Below the pieces are notes generated by a model that was not told the DNA's origin, did not search any database, and worked only from the letters and a program-made list of their open reading frames with translations. Positions 54,419 through 63,072 of a DNA stretch of 64,000 nucleotides are shown one piece after another. The stretch lies in contig NZ_LDJH01000012.1 of NCBI RefSeq assembly GCF_001431525.1, positions 1-64,000 on the forward strand, written 5' to 3'. The stretch's first letter is position 1. Each line of letters opens with the position of its first letter. The position numbers and the translations under genes were made by a program. The stretch comes from Stenotrophomonas koreensis. GTDB lineage: Bacteria > Pseudomonadota > Gammaproteobacteria > Xanthomonadales > Xanthomonadaceae.

Positions 54419-55761
54419 CGGTCAAATTCCAGGCGCTGGCCGGCCGGTTCGCCGAGCAGCTTTTCGCCGTCCCAGACCTGCTGGCCATTGACGAAGGTCG
54501 CGGCCACGCGCGAGCGGAAGGTGGTGCCTTCAAACGGCGACCAGCCGCACTTGCCCAGCACGTCCTCGCGCTTGACCGTGAACGGCACATCCTCCACCAG
54601 CACCAGGTCGGCGTAATAACCCTCGCGCAGGAAGCCGCGCTGGGCCACATCGAACAGCTGGGCCGGGGCATGGGCGAACTTCTGCACCACCTGCTCGCGG
54701 CTCAGCTTGCCCTCGTGCACGCGCTCCAGCGCGGCCACCAGCGCGTACTGCACCAGCGGCAGCCCGGACGGAGCCTGGGCATAGGGTTTTTGCTTCTCTT
54801 CCCAGGTATGCGGGGCATGGTCGGTGGCCAGCACGTCGATCACATCATTGGCCAGCGCCGCGATGAGCGCCTGGCGGTCGCTTTCTTCCTTGATCGCCGG
54901 GTTGCACTTGATCAGGTTGCCCTTCTCCTTGTAGTCGGGACGGGCGAAATGCAGGAAGTGCACGCAGGTCTCGGCGGTGATCTGCTTGCGGCTGCCATCG
55001 GCGCGCACCAGCGGGCCGGGCTCGAACAGCTTGAGCTCGTCGGCGGTGGAGATGTGCAGCACATGCAGGCGAGTGCCGTGCTTTTTGGCCAGTGACACCG
55101 CCAGTTCGGAGGACTTCAGGCAGGCGGCGCGCGAACGGATGTCCGGGTGCTGTTCGGCGGTCAGCGCATCGCCGTATTTTTCTTCGTACTGCGCGGCCAG
55201 CGCGTTGATCATCGGCGTGTCTTCGCAATGGGTGATGATCGGGGTCGGGCAGTCGCGGAAGATCGCGTCCAGCGTCTGCGGGTTGTCCACCAGCATGTTG
55301 CCGGTGGAGGCGCCCATGAATACCTTCACCCCCGGGGTGGCTTTCGGGTCCAGTGCGCGGATGGCTTCCAGGTTGTCGTTGGAGGCGCCATGGTAGAAAC
55401 CGTAATTGCCCCAGGCACGCCCCTCGGCCAGCGCGTACTTGGCCTCCAGCGCGGCCGAATCCAGGGTCGGCGGGTTGGTGTTGGGCATGTCCATGAAGCT
55501 GGTCAGGCCACCGGCAACCAGTGCCGCCGATTCACTGGCGATATCGCCCTTGTGGGTCAGGCCCGGTTCGCGGAAGTGGACCTGGTCATCGATCATGCCC
55601 GGCAGCAGCCACTTGCCGGCGGCATCAATGACGGTCTCGCCCTGGCGTGGGGTCAGTCCAGGCGCAATCTGCGCAATGCGCTCGCCTTCGATGCGCAGGT
55701 CGGCGGCATAGCTGCGGCCTTCATTGACCAGGCGGGCGTTGATGATCAGGGTAGAGGACAT
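54415..55761 (-). CDS. pyrC: Dihydroorotase (class I type)
   Basis: Cyclises carbamoyl-aspartate to dihydroorotate in pyrimidine synthesis; 448 aa, the long class I form. Metal and active-site segments: [14 protein letters not shown], the carboxylated Lys in [27 protein letters not shown] and [14 protein letters not shown] precedes the ATG at 55761, so it has its own initiation site, yet the frame is open upstream through yidD with no stop. A TTGA overlap links it to the M23 gene. Allantoinase is the alternative but less likely. Confidence 0.92.
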   Translation of the reverse strand: MSSTLIINARLVNEGRSYAADLRIEGERIAQIAPGLTPRQGETVIDAAGKWLLPGMIDDQVHFREPGLTHKGDIASESAALVAGGLTSFMDMPNTNPPTLDSAALEAKYALAEGRAWGNYGFYHGASNDNLEAIRALDPKATPGVKVFMGASTGNMLVDNPQTLDAIFRDCPTPIITHCEDTPMINALAAQYEEKYGDALTAEQHPDIRSRAACLKSSELAVSLAKKHGTRLHVLHISTADELKLFEPGPLVRADGSRKQITAETCVHFLHFARPDYKEKGNLIKCNPAIKEESDRQALIAALANDVIDVLATDHAPHTWEEKQKPYAQAPSGLPLVQYALVAALERVHEGKLSREQVVQKFAHAPAQLFDVAQRGFLREGYYADLVLVEDVPFTVKREDVLGKCGWSPFEGTTFRSRVAATFVNGQQVWDGEKLLGEPAGQRLEFDR

Positions 55762-56007
55762 GGGGGCGTTTCCTGTGCAATGGCAGCGGACGGTGCCGGG
55801 GACGGGGTCATAGCCACCCGGGTGCAGCGGGTGGCAACGGGCCAGGCGGGTGGTGGTCAACCAGAGACCGCGCAATGGGCCATGCTGTGCGATGGCGCCC
55901 ATCGCATATTCCGAGCAGCTGGGCACGAAACGGCAACGGGGGCCAAGCATCGGGCTGATGAAGGCTTTATAGACGCGCAGCAGGACGATGAGCAGTCGTG
56001 AGATCAC
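55762..56007 (-). CDS. yidD: YidD-like membrane protein insertion factor, no stop before pyrC
   Basis: Residues match YidD, the small amphipathic protein aiding YidC/Sec insertion: [35 protein letters not shown] and [14 protein letters not shown], with all three conserved cysteines. The start is uncertain: GTG at 56007 fits similarity but its ribosome site (GGAG) is directly adjacent; GTG at 56025 is another candidate. After DPVP the frame runs 13 more codons straight into the pyrC ATG with no stop. The gene end given is the last base before pyrC. Confidence 0.75.
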
Positions 56008-56191
56008 CTCCAGATGATAGGCCACTTGGCAAAGTGGCGGCCTTGTCGCAGGATCAGCCCTACAGGTTTGGTTTCCTTGACGGAGACCGTGATGACTGTC
56101 CGGCATGCAGGTGCGGCCGGTGGGTCCTGATCGGATACGGCAGCAGGGAGGCTGTCGCTGCTGCGGCGGCGTAGGGTTTTTGGCTCCGAGG

Positions 56192-56220
56192 TTGCCCGCC
56201 CCGGTCGGGTACGTTATAAA
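56192..56220 (+). promoter_or_regulatory. Promoter of dksA
   Basis: TTGCCC (56192-56197) and TATAAA (56215-56220) are spaced by 17 bp, about 40 bp ahead of the GTG start. The bases after the -10 box are GGCCCGC, a strongly GC-rich discriminator, and a GGCCCG/CGGGCC hairpin follows in the leader. Such discriminators are a mark of ppGpp/DksA-repressed promoters. Confidence 0.6.
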
Positions 56221-56262
56221 GGCCCGCTTCCCGGGCCCCGGGGGAACAAGGAAGAGCGTTTC

Positions 56263-57612
56263 GTGGCTGCGACTAAAATTGCTAAGCAGGCCGCAAAGGC
56301 CGCCAAGAAAACTGCCAAGCCTGTCGCCAAGAAGGCGGTAACCGTGCCCGTGGTAAAAAAGGCAGCGGTGAAGGTGACCAGGCCCGTGGCGAAAAAGGCT
56401 GCCGGCAAGGTGGCCGGGCCTGTGAACAGTAAAACGGTTGCCAAAGCCGCCGTCAGGACCGTCGCCGCCAAGGCCGTGGTCAAGACGTCCAAACCGGCAA
56501 CCAGCAAGGCCGTGACCAAGACAACCAAGGCGGTGGCCAAGAAGGCTGTCACCAAGGTGGGCAAGCCGGCAGTCAAGAAGGCCGTCACCACGTTGACCAA
56601 GCCGGCAGTCAAGAAGGCCGTCACCAAGTTGACCAAGCCGGCAGTCAAGAAGGCTGCCACCAAGGCGACCAAGGCGGCAGTCAAGAAGGTCGCTGCCACC
56701 AAGGTGGTCAAGAAGACTGTCAGCAAGGCGGTCAACAAGGCCGTCAGCCCAGTCAGCAAAGTGGCCGTGAAAAAGACGCCCGCCAAGCCAGCCGGCAAAC
56801 CGGCCAGCACCCTCGTTGCCAAGGCCACGAAGACGGCCAGCAAGAAAACCACCGGCGCGGTCAGCACGACTGCCCAGGCGGCTGTTCCGGCGCCGCGCAA
56901 GCAGGCGGCAACACGCAACGTTGCCTCCTCTTCACCGGCCGTGGTGAAAAATGCGCGCCCTGTAACTCAAGCATCATCGCCGGGCGCCACTGCGGCTCCC
57001 GTACCCAAATCCAAGCAATCCGGTAATCCTGTGTCTGTTTCGAAAACTGCTGCCAAGACCGCTCCCAAGACTGTTGCCCCGGCCAAGCCGGCGGCACGCC
57101 CCATCGGCAAGGTGGCCGTGGCGGTAACCTCGCCTGTGCGTGCCAACAAGGCCGCCCCGCAATACAAAGTGGTGGACTACGTGATGGATGAGGCAACTGG
57201 TCGTCCTCAGATCCCCGCCGGCTACAAGCCGTCGGCCGACGAGGAGTACATGAATCCGCTGCAACAGGAATACTTCCGCCAGCGCCTGATCAGCTGGCGT
57301 GCCGAGCTGGTGGAAGAATCCAAGCAGACCATTGAAAACCTGCGTGAGGAAGTACGCGATATCGGTGACGAGGCCGAACGGGCCACCCGTGAAACGGAGA
57401 ACTCGCTCGAGCTGCGTACCCGTGACCGCTACCGCAAGCTGATCGGCAAGATCGACTCCACCCTCAAGCGTCTGGACGCCGGTGACTACGGCTACTGCGT
57501 CGATACCGGTGAAGAGATCGGCCTGGACCGTCTGGAGGCGCGCCTGACCGCCGAGCGTACGATCGATGCGCAGGAGCGCTGGGAGCACCTGCAGAAGCAG
57601 CAGGGCGACTAA
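56263..57612 (+). CDS. dksA: DksA with long histone-H1-like N-terminal tail
   Basis: A 449-aa protein. Residues 1 to about 300 are Lys/Ala/Val/Thr-rich with KKA-type repeats, like bacterial H1-like proteins, and probably disordered and DNA- or RNA-binding. Residues about 301-449 are DksA: coiled-coil with tip Asp366, Asp369 and Ala371 (matching E. coli D71, D74, A76), then SLELRTRDR, then the globular end. Only Cys412 of the four zinc cysteines is kept; the others are Thr415, Thr433 and Ala436. AAGGAAGAG lies before the GTG start. It should bind RNA polymerase with ppGpp; the tail's role is unknown. Confidence 0.92.
   Translation: MAATKIAKQAAKAAKKTAKPVAKKAVTVPVVKKAAVKVTRPVAKKAAGKVAGPVNSKTVAKAAVRTVAAKAVVKTSKPATSKAVTKTTKAVAKKAVTKVGKPAVKKAVTTLTKPAVKKAVTKLTKPAVKKAATKATKAAVKKVAATKVVKKTVSKAVNKAVSPVSKVAVKKTPAKPAGKPASTLVAKATKTASKKTTGAVSTTAQAAVPAPRKQAATRNVASSSPAVVKNARPVTQASSPGATAAPVPKSKQSGNPVSVSKTAAKTAPKTVAPAKPAARPIGKVAVAVTSPVRANKAAPQYKVVDYVMDEATGRPQIPAGYKPSADEEYMNPLQQEYFRQRLISWRAELVEESKQTIENLREEVRDIGDEAERATRETENSLELRTRDRYRKLIGKIDSTLKRLDAGDYGYCVDTGEEIGLDRLEARLTAERTIDAQERWEHLQKQQGD
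56527..56706 (+). repeat. 36-bp tandem repeats in the dksA tail
   Basis: Units begin at 56527, 56563, 56599, 56635 and 56671, each 36 bp and in frame. They encode about five copies of a 12-residue Lys/Ala/Val/Thr block (residues about 89-148); two middle copies are nearly identical. Copy number may vary between strains by slippage. Confidence 0.8.
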
Positions 57613-57681
57613 AAGCCCATTGGCCTTGCTCCGGCAAGGGCTGGATCGGCATGCGCCGCGGTGGCTGATCGCCAGCGTTTG

Positions 57682-57712
57682 AAAACCCCACACGCCGTTG
57701 TGGGGTTTTTTA
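57682..57712. terminator. Terminator between dksA and the AMP-phosphorylase-like gene
   Basis: Eleven-bp stem (AAAACCCCACA with its complement) and 6-nt loop, with six Ts on the plus strand and As on the other side. It follows dksA by 70 bp and faces the convergent phosphorylase gene, so it likely works both ways. Confidence 0.9.
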
Positions 57713-57772
57713 TTGCGCGTGCTGCCAATGGACAGGGCGGGTAGCGGCGCTGACGCGCCGCCCGCTGCAGGC

Positions 57773-59290
57773 TCAGTCGCCGATGCTGATGATACTGCCG
57801 ACGTTGCGCGCGTAGTCCAGCGCATAGGCCAGCTCGCCAGTGCTCTGGGCGTGCAGCAGCAATAGTGGCTGGCCGGCCTGTACCTGCTCGCCCAGGCGCA
57901 CGCGCAGCTCGACCCCGGCGGCCGGGCGTTCAGGCGCACCGGCCAGTTTTGCCAGCCGCGACAGTTTGCGGTTGTCGATCCGGTTGACGCGGCCGCTGAG
58001 CGGCGCCACCAGTGGTTCGACATGCGTCGCCCGCGGTGGTTCGCGCAGCCCGCCCTGGGCCTGGCAGATGCGCTGGAAGCGTTCCCAGGCCTGGCCGTTG
58101 TCCAGGGTCTGCAGGGCCAGTGCCTGGCCATGACCGGGTGCGGCAACGCCGCCGATTTCCAGTACCGCACCGGCCACCAGCGCCGCGCGTTGACGCAGGT
58201 CCTGCGGGGCACCGGCCAGGCCCTGGAAGACGGCCAGCACATCGCGGGCCTCCAGTGCCGGGCCGATGCCGCGGCCGACCGGCTGGCTGCCGTCGGTGAT
58301 CAGGCAGCGCAGGGCCAGGCCAAAGTGTTTGGCCACATGGCTCATGCGTGCGGCCAGCTGCCCGGCTTCGGCCTGGCTGCGCACCTTGGCGGTCGGCCCG
58401 ACCGGAATGTCGATGACCACATGGGTGGCACCGGCGGCGATCTTCTTGGACAGCACCGAGGCGACCAGCTGGCCCTCGGTGTCGATGTCCAGTTCACGCT
58501 CGATGCGCACGAACAGGTCGTCGGCCGGTGACAGGTGCATCGCCCCGCCCCAGGCCAGGCAGCCGCCCTGTTGCTGTACCACCCGGCGCATGGTGGCCAG
58601 GTCCAGTTCCACCGGTGCCAGGGTTTCCATCGTGTCGGCCGTGCCTGCCGGTGAGGTGATCGCGCGCGAGGAGGTCTTGGGCATCACCAGCCCATTGGCG
58701 GCGGCAATGGCCACCACCAGCGGGGTGGTGCGGTTGCCGGGCAGGCCGCCGACACAGTGCTTGTCCACCACCAGTGGTGAGTGCCAGTCCAGCCGTTGGC
58801 CGACCTCGACCATTGCCCGGGTCAGGTGCTCGGTCTCGTCTTCATCCAGGGGCAGGGTGGCGGTGGCGGTGAGGAAGGCCGCCAGCTGCACATCGGTGTA
58901 GCGTCCCTGCACCACATCGCGCACGATCGCCGCGTAGGCGTCGGCCTCCAGACGGTGGCCGTACACCCGGCGGCGGACGAAGGCGATGGACTCGGTCACC
59001 GGCGCGTGGCGGACCTGGATGATGTCGCCTTCGCAGATGTCCAGCGCCTGCCAGGCCGCCTCCGACAGTGCGACCTGGTTGACCTCGAACTGGTCACCAT
59101 CGATCTGGTAGAGCATGGCTGGGACTTCCCGTTCGCCAGCGATCAGCAGCACCTGCGAACGCGGTGCCAGGCCTTCGGAGTGGCAGACGTGGCAGTCGGT
59201 GCGCATGACCGCCACCGACTGGTGCAGGGCATGCAGGCCCATGCGGATGGCGCGCAGATGGGGCTGTTTGGGAACGTTGGTCGCATTCAA
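57773..59290 (-). CDS. AMP/NMP phosphorylase-like enzyme of the thymidine phosphorylase family
   Basis: A 505-aa protein, longer than bacterial DeoA (about 440 aa) owing to a ~110-residue N-terminal domain as in archaeal AMP phosphorylases. The active site reads DKHCVGGLPGNRTTP and PKTSSRAITSPAGTADTMET, the archaeal-type pattern rather than the DeoA one. Predicted reaction: nucleoside 5'-monophosphate plus phosphate to base plus ribose 1,5-bisphosphate; plain thymidine phosphorolysis is the alternative. It starts at TTG, overlapping the preceding stop (TTGA), with GGAG nine bases upstream. Last gene of the four-gene operon. Confidence 0.88.
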   Translation of the reverse strand: MNATNVPKQPHLRAIRMGLHALHQSVAVMRTDCHVCHSEGLAPRSQVLLIAGEREVPAMLYQIDGDQFEVNQVALSEAAWQALDICEGDIIQVRHAPVTESIAFVRRRVYGHRLEADAYAAIVRDVVQGRYTDVQLAAFLTATATLPLDEDETEHLTRAMVEVGQRLDWHSPLVVDKHCVGGLPGNRTTPLVVAIAAANGLVMPKTSSRAITSPAGTADTMETLAPVELDLATMRRVVQQQGGCLAWGGAMHLSPADDLFVRIERELDIDTEGQLVASVLSKKIAAGATHVVIDIPVGPTAKVRSQAEAGQLAARMSHVAKHFGLALRCLITDGSQPVGRGIGPALEARDVLAVFQGLAGAPQDLRQRAALVAGAVLEIGGVAAPGHGQALALQTLDNGQAWERFQRICQAQGGLREPPRATHVEPLVAPLSGRVNRIDNRKLSRLAKLAGAPERPAAGVELRVRLGEQVQAGQPLLLLHAQSTGELAYALDYARNVGSIISIGD

Positions 59291-60645
59291 AGTGAGTAAC
59301 TCCGGTCCTGCAGTGGAACGCTGGCCGGCCAGCCCAGCTCCTGTTTGATCCGCCAGCGCAGTGCGTCGGCAGCCTCCGGCTCGCCGTGGACGATGAACAC
59401 CTTGCGCGGCGGACGGGTAAAGCCGGACAGCCAGCGCATCAGCTCATTGCTGTCGGCATGGGCCGACAGCATCGGCAGTTCCTGGACCTCGGCATTGATG
59501 GGAATGATCCGGCCCAGCAGCTTGATTTCACGCGCGCCCTCGAGCAGCTTGCGGCCACGGGTGCCGGCGGCCTGGAAACCGGAAAACAGCAGGGTGTTGC
59601 GGTGGTCACCGGCATAGGCGGCGATGTGGTGCAGCACCCGGCCGCCGGTGGCCATGCCACTGGCCGAGATGATGACCTTCGGGTAGCGGTTGGCCGACAG
59701 CGCCTTGGAGTGCTCCACTTCACGCACGGCGGTGGCAGCGGCGCCGACCGCGACACTGTCGTAGTGCGTCAGGCGATGCTCATCGGGGTGGCGCTGGAAG
59801 ACGCTGCCGGCATTGATCGCCATCGGGCTGTCCATGTACACCGGCACGTTCTTCAGGCGCCCGCCCTGCTTGAGTTTCCAGATGTGGTAGAGCAGTTCCT
59901 GCGCGCGGCCGACCGCGAAGGCCGGGATCACCACGGTGCCGCCACGCAGCACGGTGCGTTCAATCACCTCGCCCAGGGCCTCGGTGGGATCCTGGCGCGA
60001 GTGCAGGCGGTCGCCATAGGTGGACTCGATCACCACATAGTCCGCTTCGGCCACCGGTTCGGGATCGTGCATCAGCGGGTCGTCATAGCGGCCAAGGTCG
60101 CCGGAAAACACGATCCGGGTGCCGGCGATGTCGATCTGGGCAGTGGCCGCGCCCAGGATGTGGCCGGCCCGGCGCAGGGTCAGTGTCGCATCGCCGGGCA
60201 GCGGCACCGGCTGGTGCCAGGGCACGCTGGTGAAGGACTGCATCGTGCGCAGTGCATCGTGCTCGGTATACAGCGGCAGCGCTGGCTTGTTCCCGGCAAA
60301 GCCCTTGCGGTTGGCAAAGTCGGCATCCTTCTCCTGCAGGTGGCCACTGTCGCGCAGGATCAGCTCGGCCACATCGCGGCTGGCTGCACTGGTGTGGATG
60401 CGGCCGTTGAAGCCATCCAGCAGCAGCCGCGGCAGGTAGCCGCAGTGGTCCAGGTGGGCGTGGGTCAGCACCACCGCATCGATGCTGCGCGGGGCGACCG
60501 GCAGCGGCTCCCAGTTCAGTTCACGCAGGTTCTTCAGGCCTTGGAACAGGCCGCAATCGACCAGCAGGCGGGTATCGCCGCTGGTGAGCAGATGCTTGGA
60601 ACCGGTGACGGTTCCGGCGCCGCCAAGGCAGGTCAGACTGAGCAT
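59287..60645 (-). CDS. MBL-fold beta-CASP RNA hydrolase-like protein
   Basis: A 452-aa metallo-beta-lactamase-fold nuclease. Zinc motif THAHLDHCGYLPRL (61-74), GHILGAATAQI, FSGDLG and ESTYGDR, then the beta-CASP region with SPMAI and ISASGMATGGRVLHH, SAHADS and VHGEPEAA at the end. This is the CPSF-type RNase architecture without KH domains. RNA is the likely substrate; exo or endo action is not evident. It starts 28 bp after the phosphoketolase-like gene. Confidence 0.92.
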   Translation of the reverse strand: MLSLTCLGGAGTVTGSKHLLTSGDTRLLVDCGLFQGLKNLRELNWEPLPVAPRSIDAVVLTHAHLDHCGYLPRLLLDGFNGRIHTSAASRDVAELILRDSGHLQEKDADFANRKGFAGNKPALPLYTEHDALRTMQSFTSVPWHQPVPLPGDATLTLRRAGHILGAATAQIDIAGTRIVFSGDLGRYDDPLMHDPEPVAEADYVVIESTYGDRLHSRQDPTEALGEVIERTVLRGGTVVIPAFAVGRAQELLYHIWKLKQGGRLKNVPVYMDSPMAINAGSVFQRHPDEHRLTHYDSVAVGAAATAVREVEHSKALSANRYPKVIISASGMATGGRVLHHIAAYAGDHRNTLLFSGFQAAGTRGRKLLEGAREIKLLGRIIPINAEVQELPMLSAHADSNELMRWLSGFTRPPRKVFIVHGEPEAADALRWRIKQELGWPASVPLQDRSYSL

Positions 60646-60673
60646 GGGATGCACTCGCTTGGGCAGGAAGGGG

Positions 60674-63016
60674 TCATTGCAGGTCACACGGGTTGCCGCA
60701 GCCGTCCAGTGTCTGGCGCTGGGCCAGGCTGAACAACTGCTCGCGATCCAAGCCGGTGAGGCGGGCGGCCGCATCCACCGCATGCGCCCAGGTGCAGCGG
60801 TTGGCGAACAGCATGCCGTCCACGTCCAGGGTGCCGCCACGGTTGATGTAACCCAGTGCCGTGGTGTGTGCCGGGCCGCCGTCGAGCCGGCGCAGCACGC
60901 CGAGCATCGGTTCGGGGCGGGTGTGGCTGAGCAGCACCCGCGGCAGTGCCGGCGGGAACAGCGCCTGCAAGGTGCTGTCATCGAGCACGAAGGCCGCTTC
61001 CAGCTCGTCGCGGGGAATGCGCAGGCGGCCCGGCTCCAGTACCACACTGACGCAGCTGCGGCAGCCGTGCGTGGCCAGATGGGCCTGGGCCCGCAGTGCC
61101 TGCTGCAGCTGGTAGGCGCCAATTGCCACCAGCTGCAGCTGGGCATCGCCGGGGTCACCGCTGACATGGCCGGCACCCTGCCGGACCAGCGCCTGCGCGC
61201 TGGCCGCATCGAGGTGTTGCGGCAGTTCGCGCTTGCATACCACCACGCAGCCGATCTCACCGCGGCCCTGATAGAGCCGGTGCAGCGCGGCCACCGCGGT
61301 GGCCGCATCCACCGGGAACAGCACCCGGGCGCTGTCGGACATTTCGCCGAGCAGGGCCTCGCCAATGGTCGGATCCTGGTGGGACTGCTCGTTCTTGCTG
61401 TTTTCCCAGGTATGGGAGGTGACCACCAGCGGCACCGACAGCCAGCCCGGTGGCTGTCCCAGCTCCTTCTGGCGGCGGGCGAAGATTATTTCCTGGCGCA
61501 ACAGGCCGAGCATCTTGACCGCGAAGGCCTCATAGCTGACCACCAGGTTCAGCCCACCCTTGTTGCCCAGGGCGGCAGCGGCTACCGCCTCTTCGTTGAG
61601 TGCGGTGATCACCGCGCCGAGGCGGTCTTCGGCCACGCCGGCCTCGGGCTGGATGACCCGGTGCTTGAGCAGGGCCAGGGTGGCGCCCATCTTGTTGCTG
61701 GCCAGCTCGTCGGGGTTGCCCACGCGCACGCGCAGTTGCGGATTGGCGCTGACCAAGGCGCAGAACCAGGCATCCAGTGCGGCCATTGCACTGCGCTGGC
61801 CGGGCCCGGCGGCAACCGGCGGCAGGGTCGGTGCTGGCGGATGGCGGTGCGCCATCGGGTGTGCGCTTTCCAGCGGACGCTGCCGGGCCGGGTGGTTGGC
61901 CAGCGTGGCCAGCGCGGCATCGAGCTCGGCGGCGGGCACGAACAGTGCCTGCGCCCCGGCGTTGAAGGCAGCGCGCGCGGCAGCGTCGTGATGCGGGTTG
62001 GCCGCCAGCGGTAGGTTGTGCGCGGCGTTGCTGCCGGCGCCGGGAAAGCCGAAGCCCTTTTCGGTTTCGGCAATCAGATAGGGCAGCGGAGCCGTGTCGT
62101 CGCCGGCCTCGGCCAGCGCGGCATCGGCGGCGATGATCGCGCAGGCAAACGCCGCCGGGTCGCGGCCATCGATGATGCGCGGATCAAAACCATTGGCGCG
62201 GACGTCCGCGGCCAGCCAGGCCGGCCCGCCTTGCTGCACGATCTGGGTGCGCTGTTCGATCCGGCGACCGTTGAGGATCATCACCGGAATGGCATGCCCA
62301 CTGTCCTGGTGACGCCACCAGCGCGGTGCCCAGTCCGAGCCGCGCTGCTCCTCGAAGGCGCCATCGCTGAGGAAGGCGACCAGCGACTCCCCCGGCAGCG
62401 GCATATGCACATACTGCAGGGCGGCAAAGCCGAGGTAGCCGCCTTCGCAGACCGCGCCGGCCGTATTCGGGCCGGCATGACTGCCCAGCGGCACGGCCGG
62501 CCGGCCCTTGGCATCGATGGCGTAGGAATAGAAATCCTGGCACAGCTGCGCCAGCCCGGCCGCGCTGCGGTCGTAACGGCCGCGCTGGGCCGGCGAGACA
62601 TCGCCGGAGAGTGCGTTGACCGCTTCGATCGCGGCCACACAGTGGCCCTGGCCCATCAGCCAGCCACGGGTGTGGCCGCTCAGGGCATTGGCCAGCAGGT
62701 AGCCGACGAAGGCCGGCACCATGTTCAGCGAGCCGCCGGTATGGCCTTCCGGGTTGGGTTTGAAATCGGCAGCGGCCAACGGCAATCCCTGCAGGTCGAT
62801 CCGGCGCGCATAGGTCATGTGCGCCACCACGCTCATGGCCATGCAGGCCAGGCGATCGGCGGCGCTGAGCAGGTGGTAGCCGTGTTCGGCATCGGCCAGG
62901 TGTCCCTGGTCGAGCAGCTGCTGCACCAGGGCATCGGCAGCGGCGACGGTATCGGCGCGGTGCTGGAGCGGGCCGTAGCCGGCCAGCCAGCGTGAACGTG
63001 CGGAAGGAACAGACAT
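60674..63016 (-). CDS. Divergent phosphoketolase-like thiamine-diphosphate enzyme
   Basis: A 780-aa protein, phosphoketolase length. Expected features are altered: EGHTGGS (91-97) in place of the usual GHWG region, MGQGHCV for GPGHGG, VCEGGYLGF for HEGGELGY, SDGAFEE (217-223) for GDGEAET, and NG (249-250) kept for TPP. The C-terminal half has NPDELASNKMG and GYINRGGTLDVDGMLFANR. It probably cleaves a sugar phosphate to acetyl phosphate, but homologues are also labelled xylulose-5-phosphate 3-epimerase. AGGAG lies seven bases before the ATG. Confidence 0.82.
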   Translation of the reverse strand: MSVPSARSRWLAGYGPLQHRADTVAAADALVQQLLDQGHLADAEHGYHLLSAADRLACMAMSVVAHMTYARRIDLQGLPLAAADFKPNPEGHTGGSLNMVPAFVGYLLANALSGHTRGWLMGQGHCVAAIEAVNALSGDVSPAQRGRYDRSAAGLAQLCQDFYSYAIDAKGRPAVPLGSHAGPNTAGAVCEGGYLGFAALQYVHMPLPGESLVAFLSDGAFEEQRGSDWAPRWWRHQDSGHAIPVMILNGRRIEQRTQIVQQGGPAWLAADVRANGFDPRIIDGRDPAAFACAIIAADAALAEAGDDTAPLPYLIAETEKGFGFPGAGSNAAHNLPLAANPHHDAAARAAFNAGAQALFVPAAELDAALATLANHPARQRPLESAHPMAHRHPPAPTLPPVAAGPGQRSAMAALDAWFCALVSANPQLRVRVGNPDELASNKMGATLALLKHRVIQPEAGVAEDRLGAVITALNEEAVAAAALGNKGGLNLVVSYEAFAVKMLGLLRQEIIFARRQKELGQPPGWLSVPLVVTSHTWENSKNEQSHQDPTIGEALLGEMSDSARVLFPVDAATAVAALHRLYQGRGEIGCVVVCKRELPQHLDAASAQALVRQGAGHVSGDPGDAQLQLVAIGAYQLQQALRAQAHLATHGCRSCVSVVLEPGRLRIPRDELEAAFVLDDSTLQALFPPALPRVLLSHTRPEPMLGVLRRLDGGPAHTTALGYINRGGTLDVDGMLFANRCTWAHAVDAAARLTGLDREQLFSLAQRQTLDGCGNPCDLQ

Positions 63017-63072
63017 CGCAGGGCTCCTGGTGATCATTGTCGTTGCATGCGCGCTTGCCGGGCGCAAGCGGC

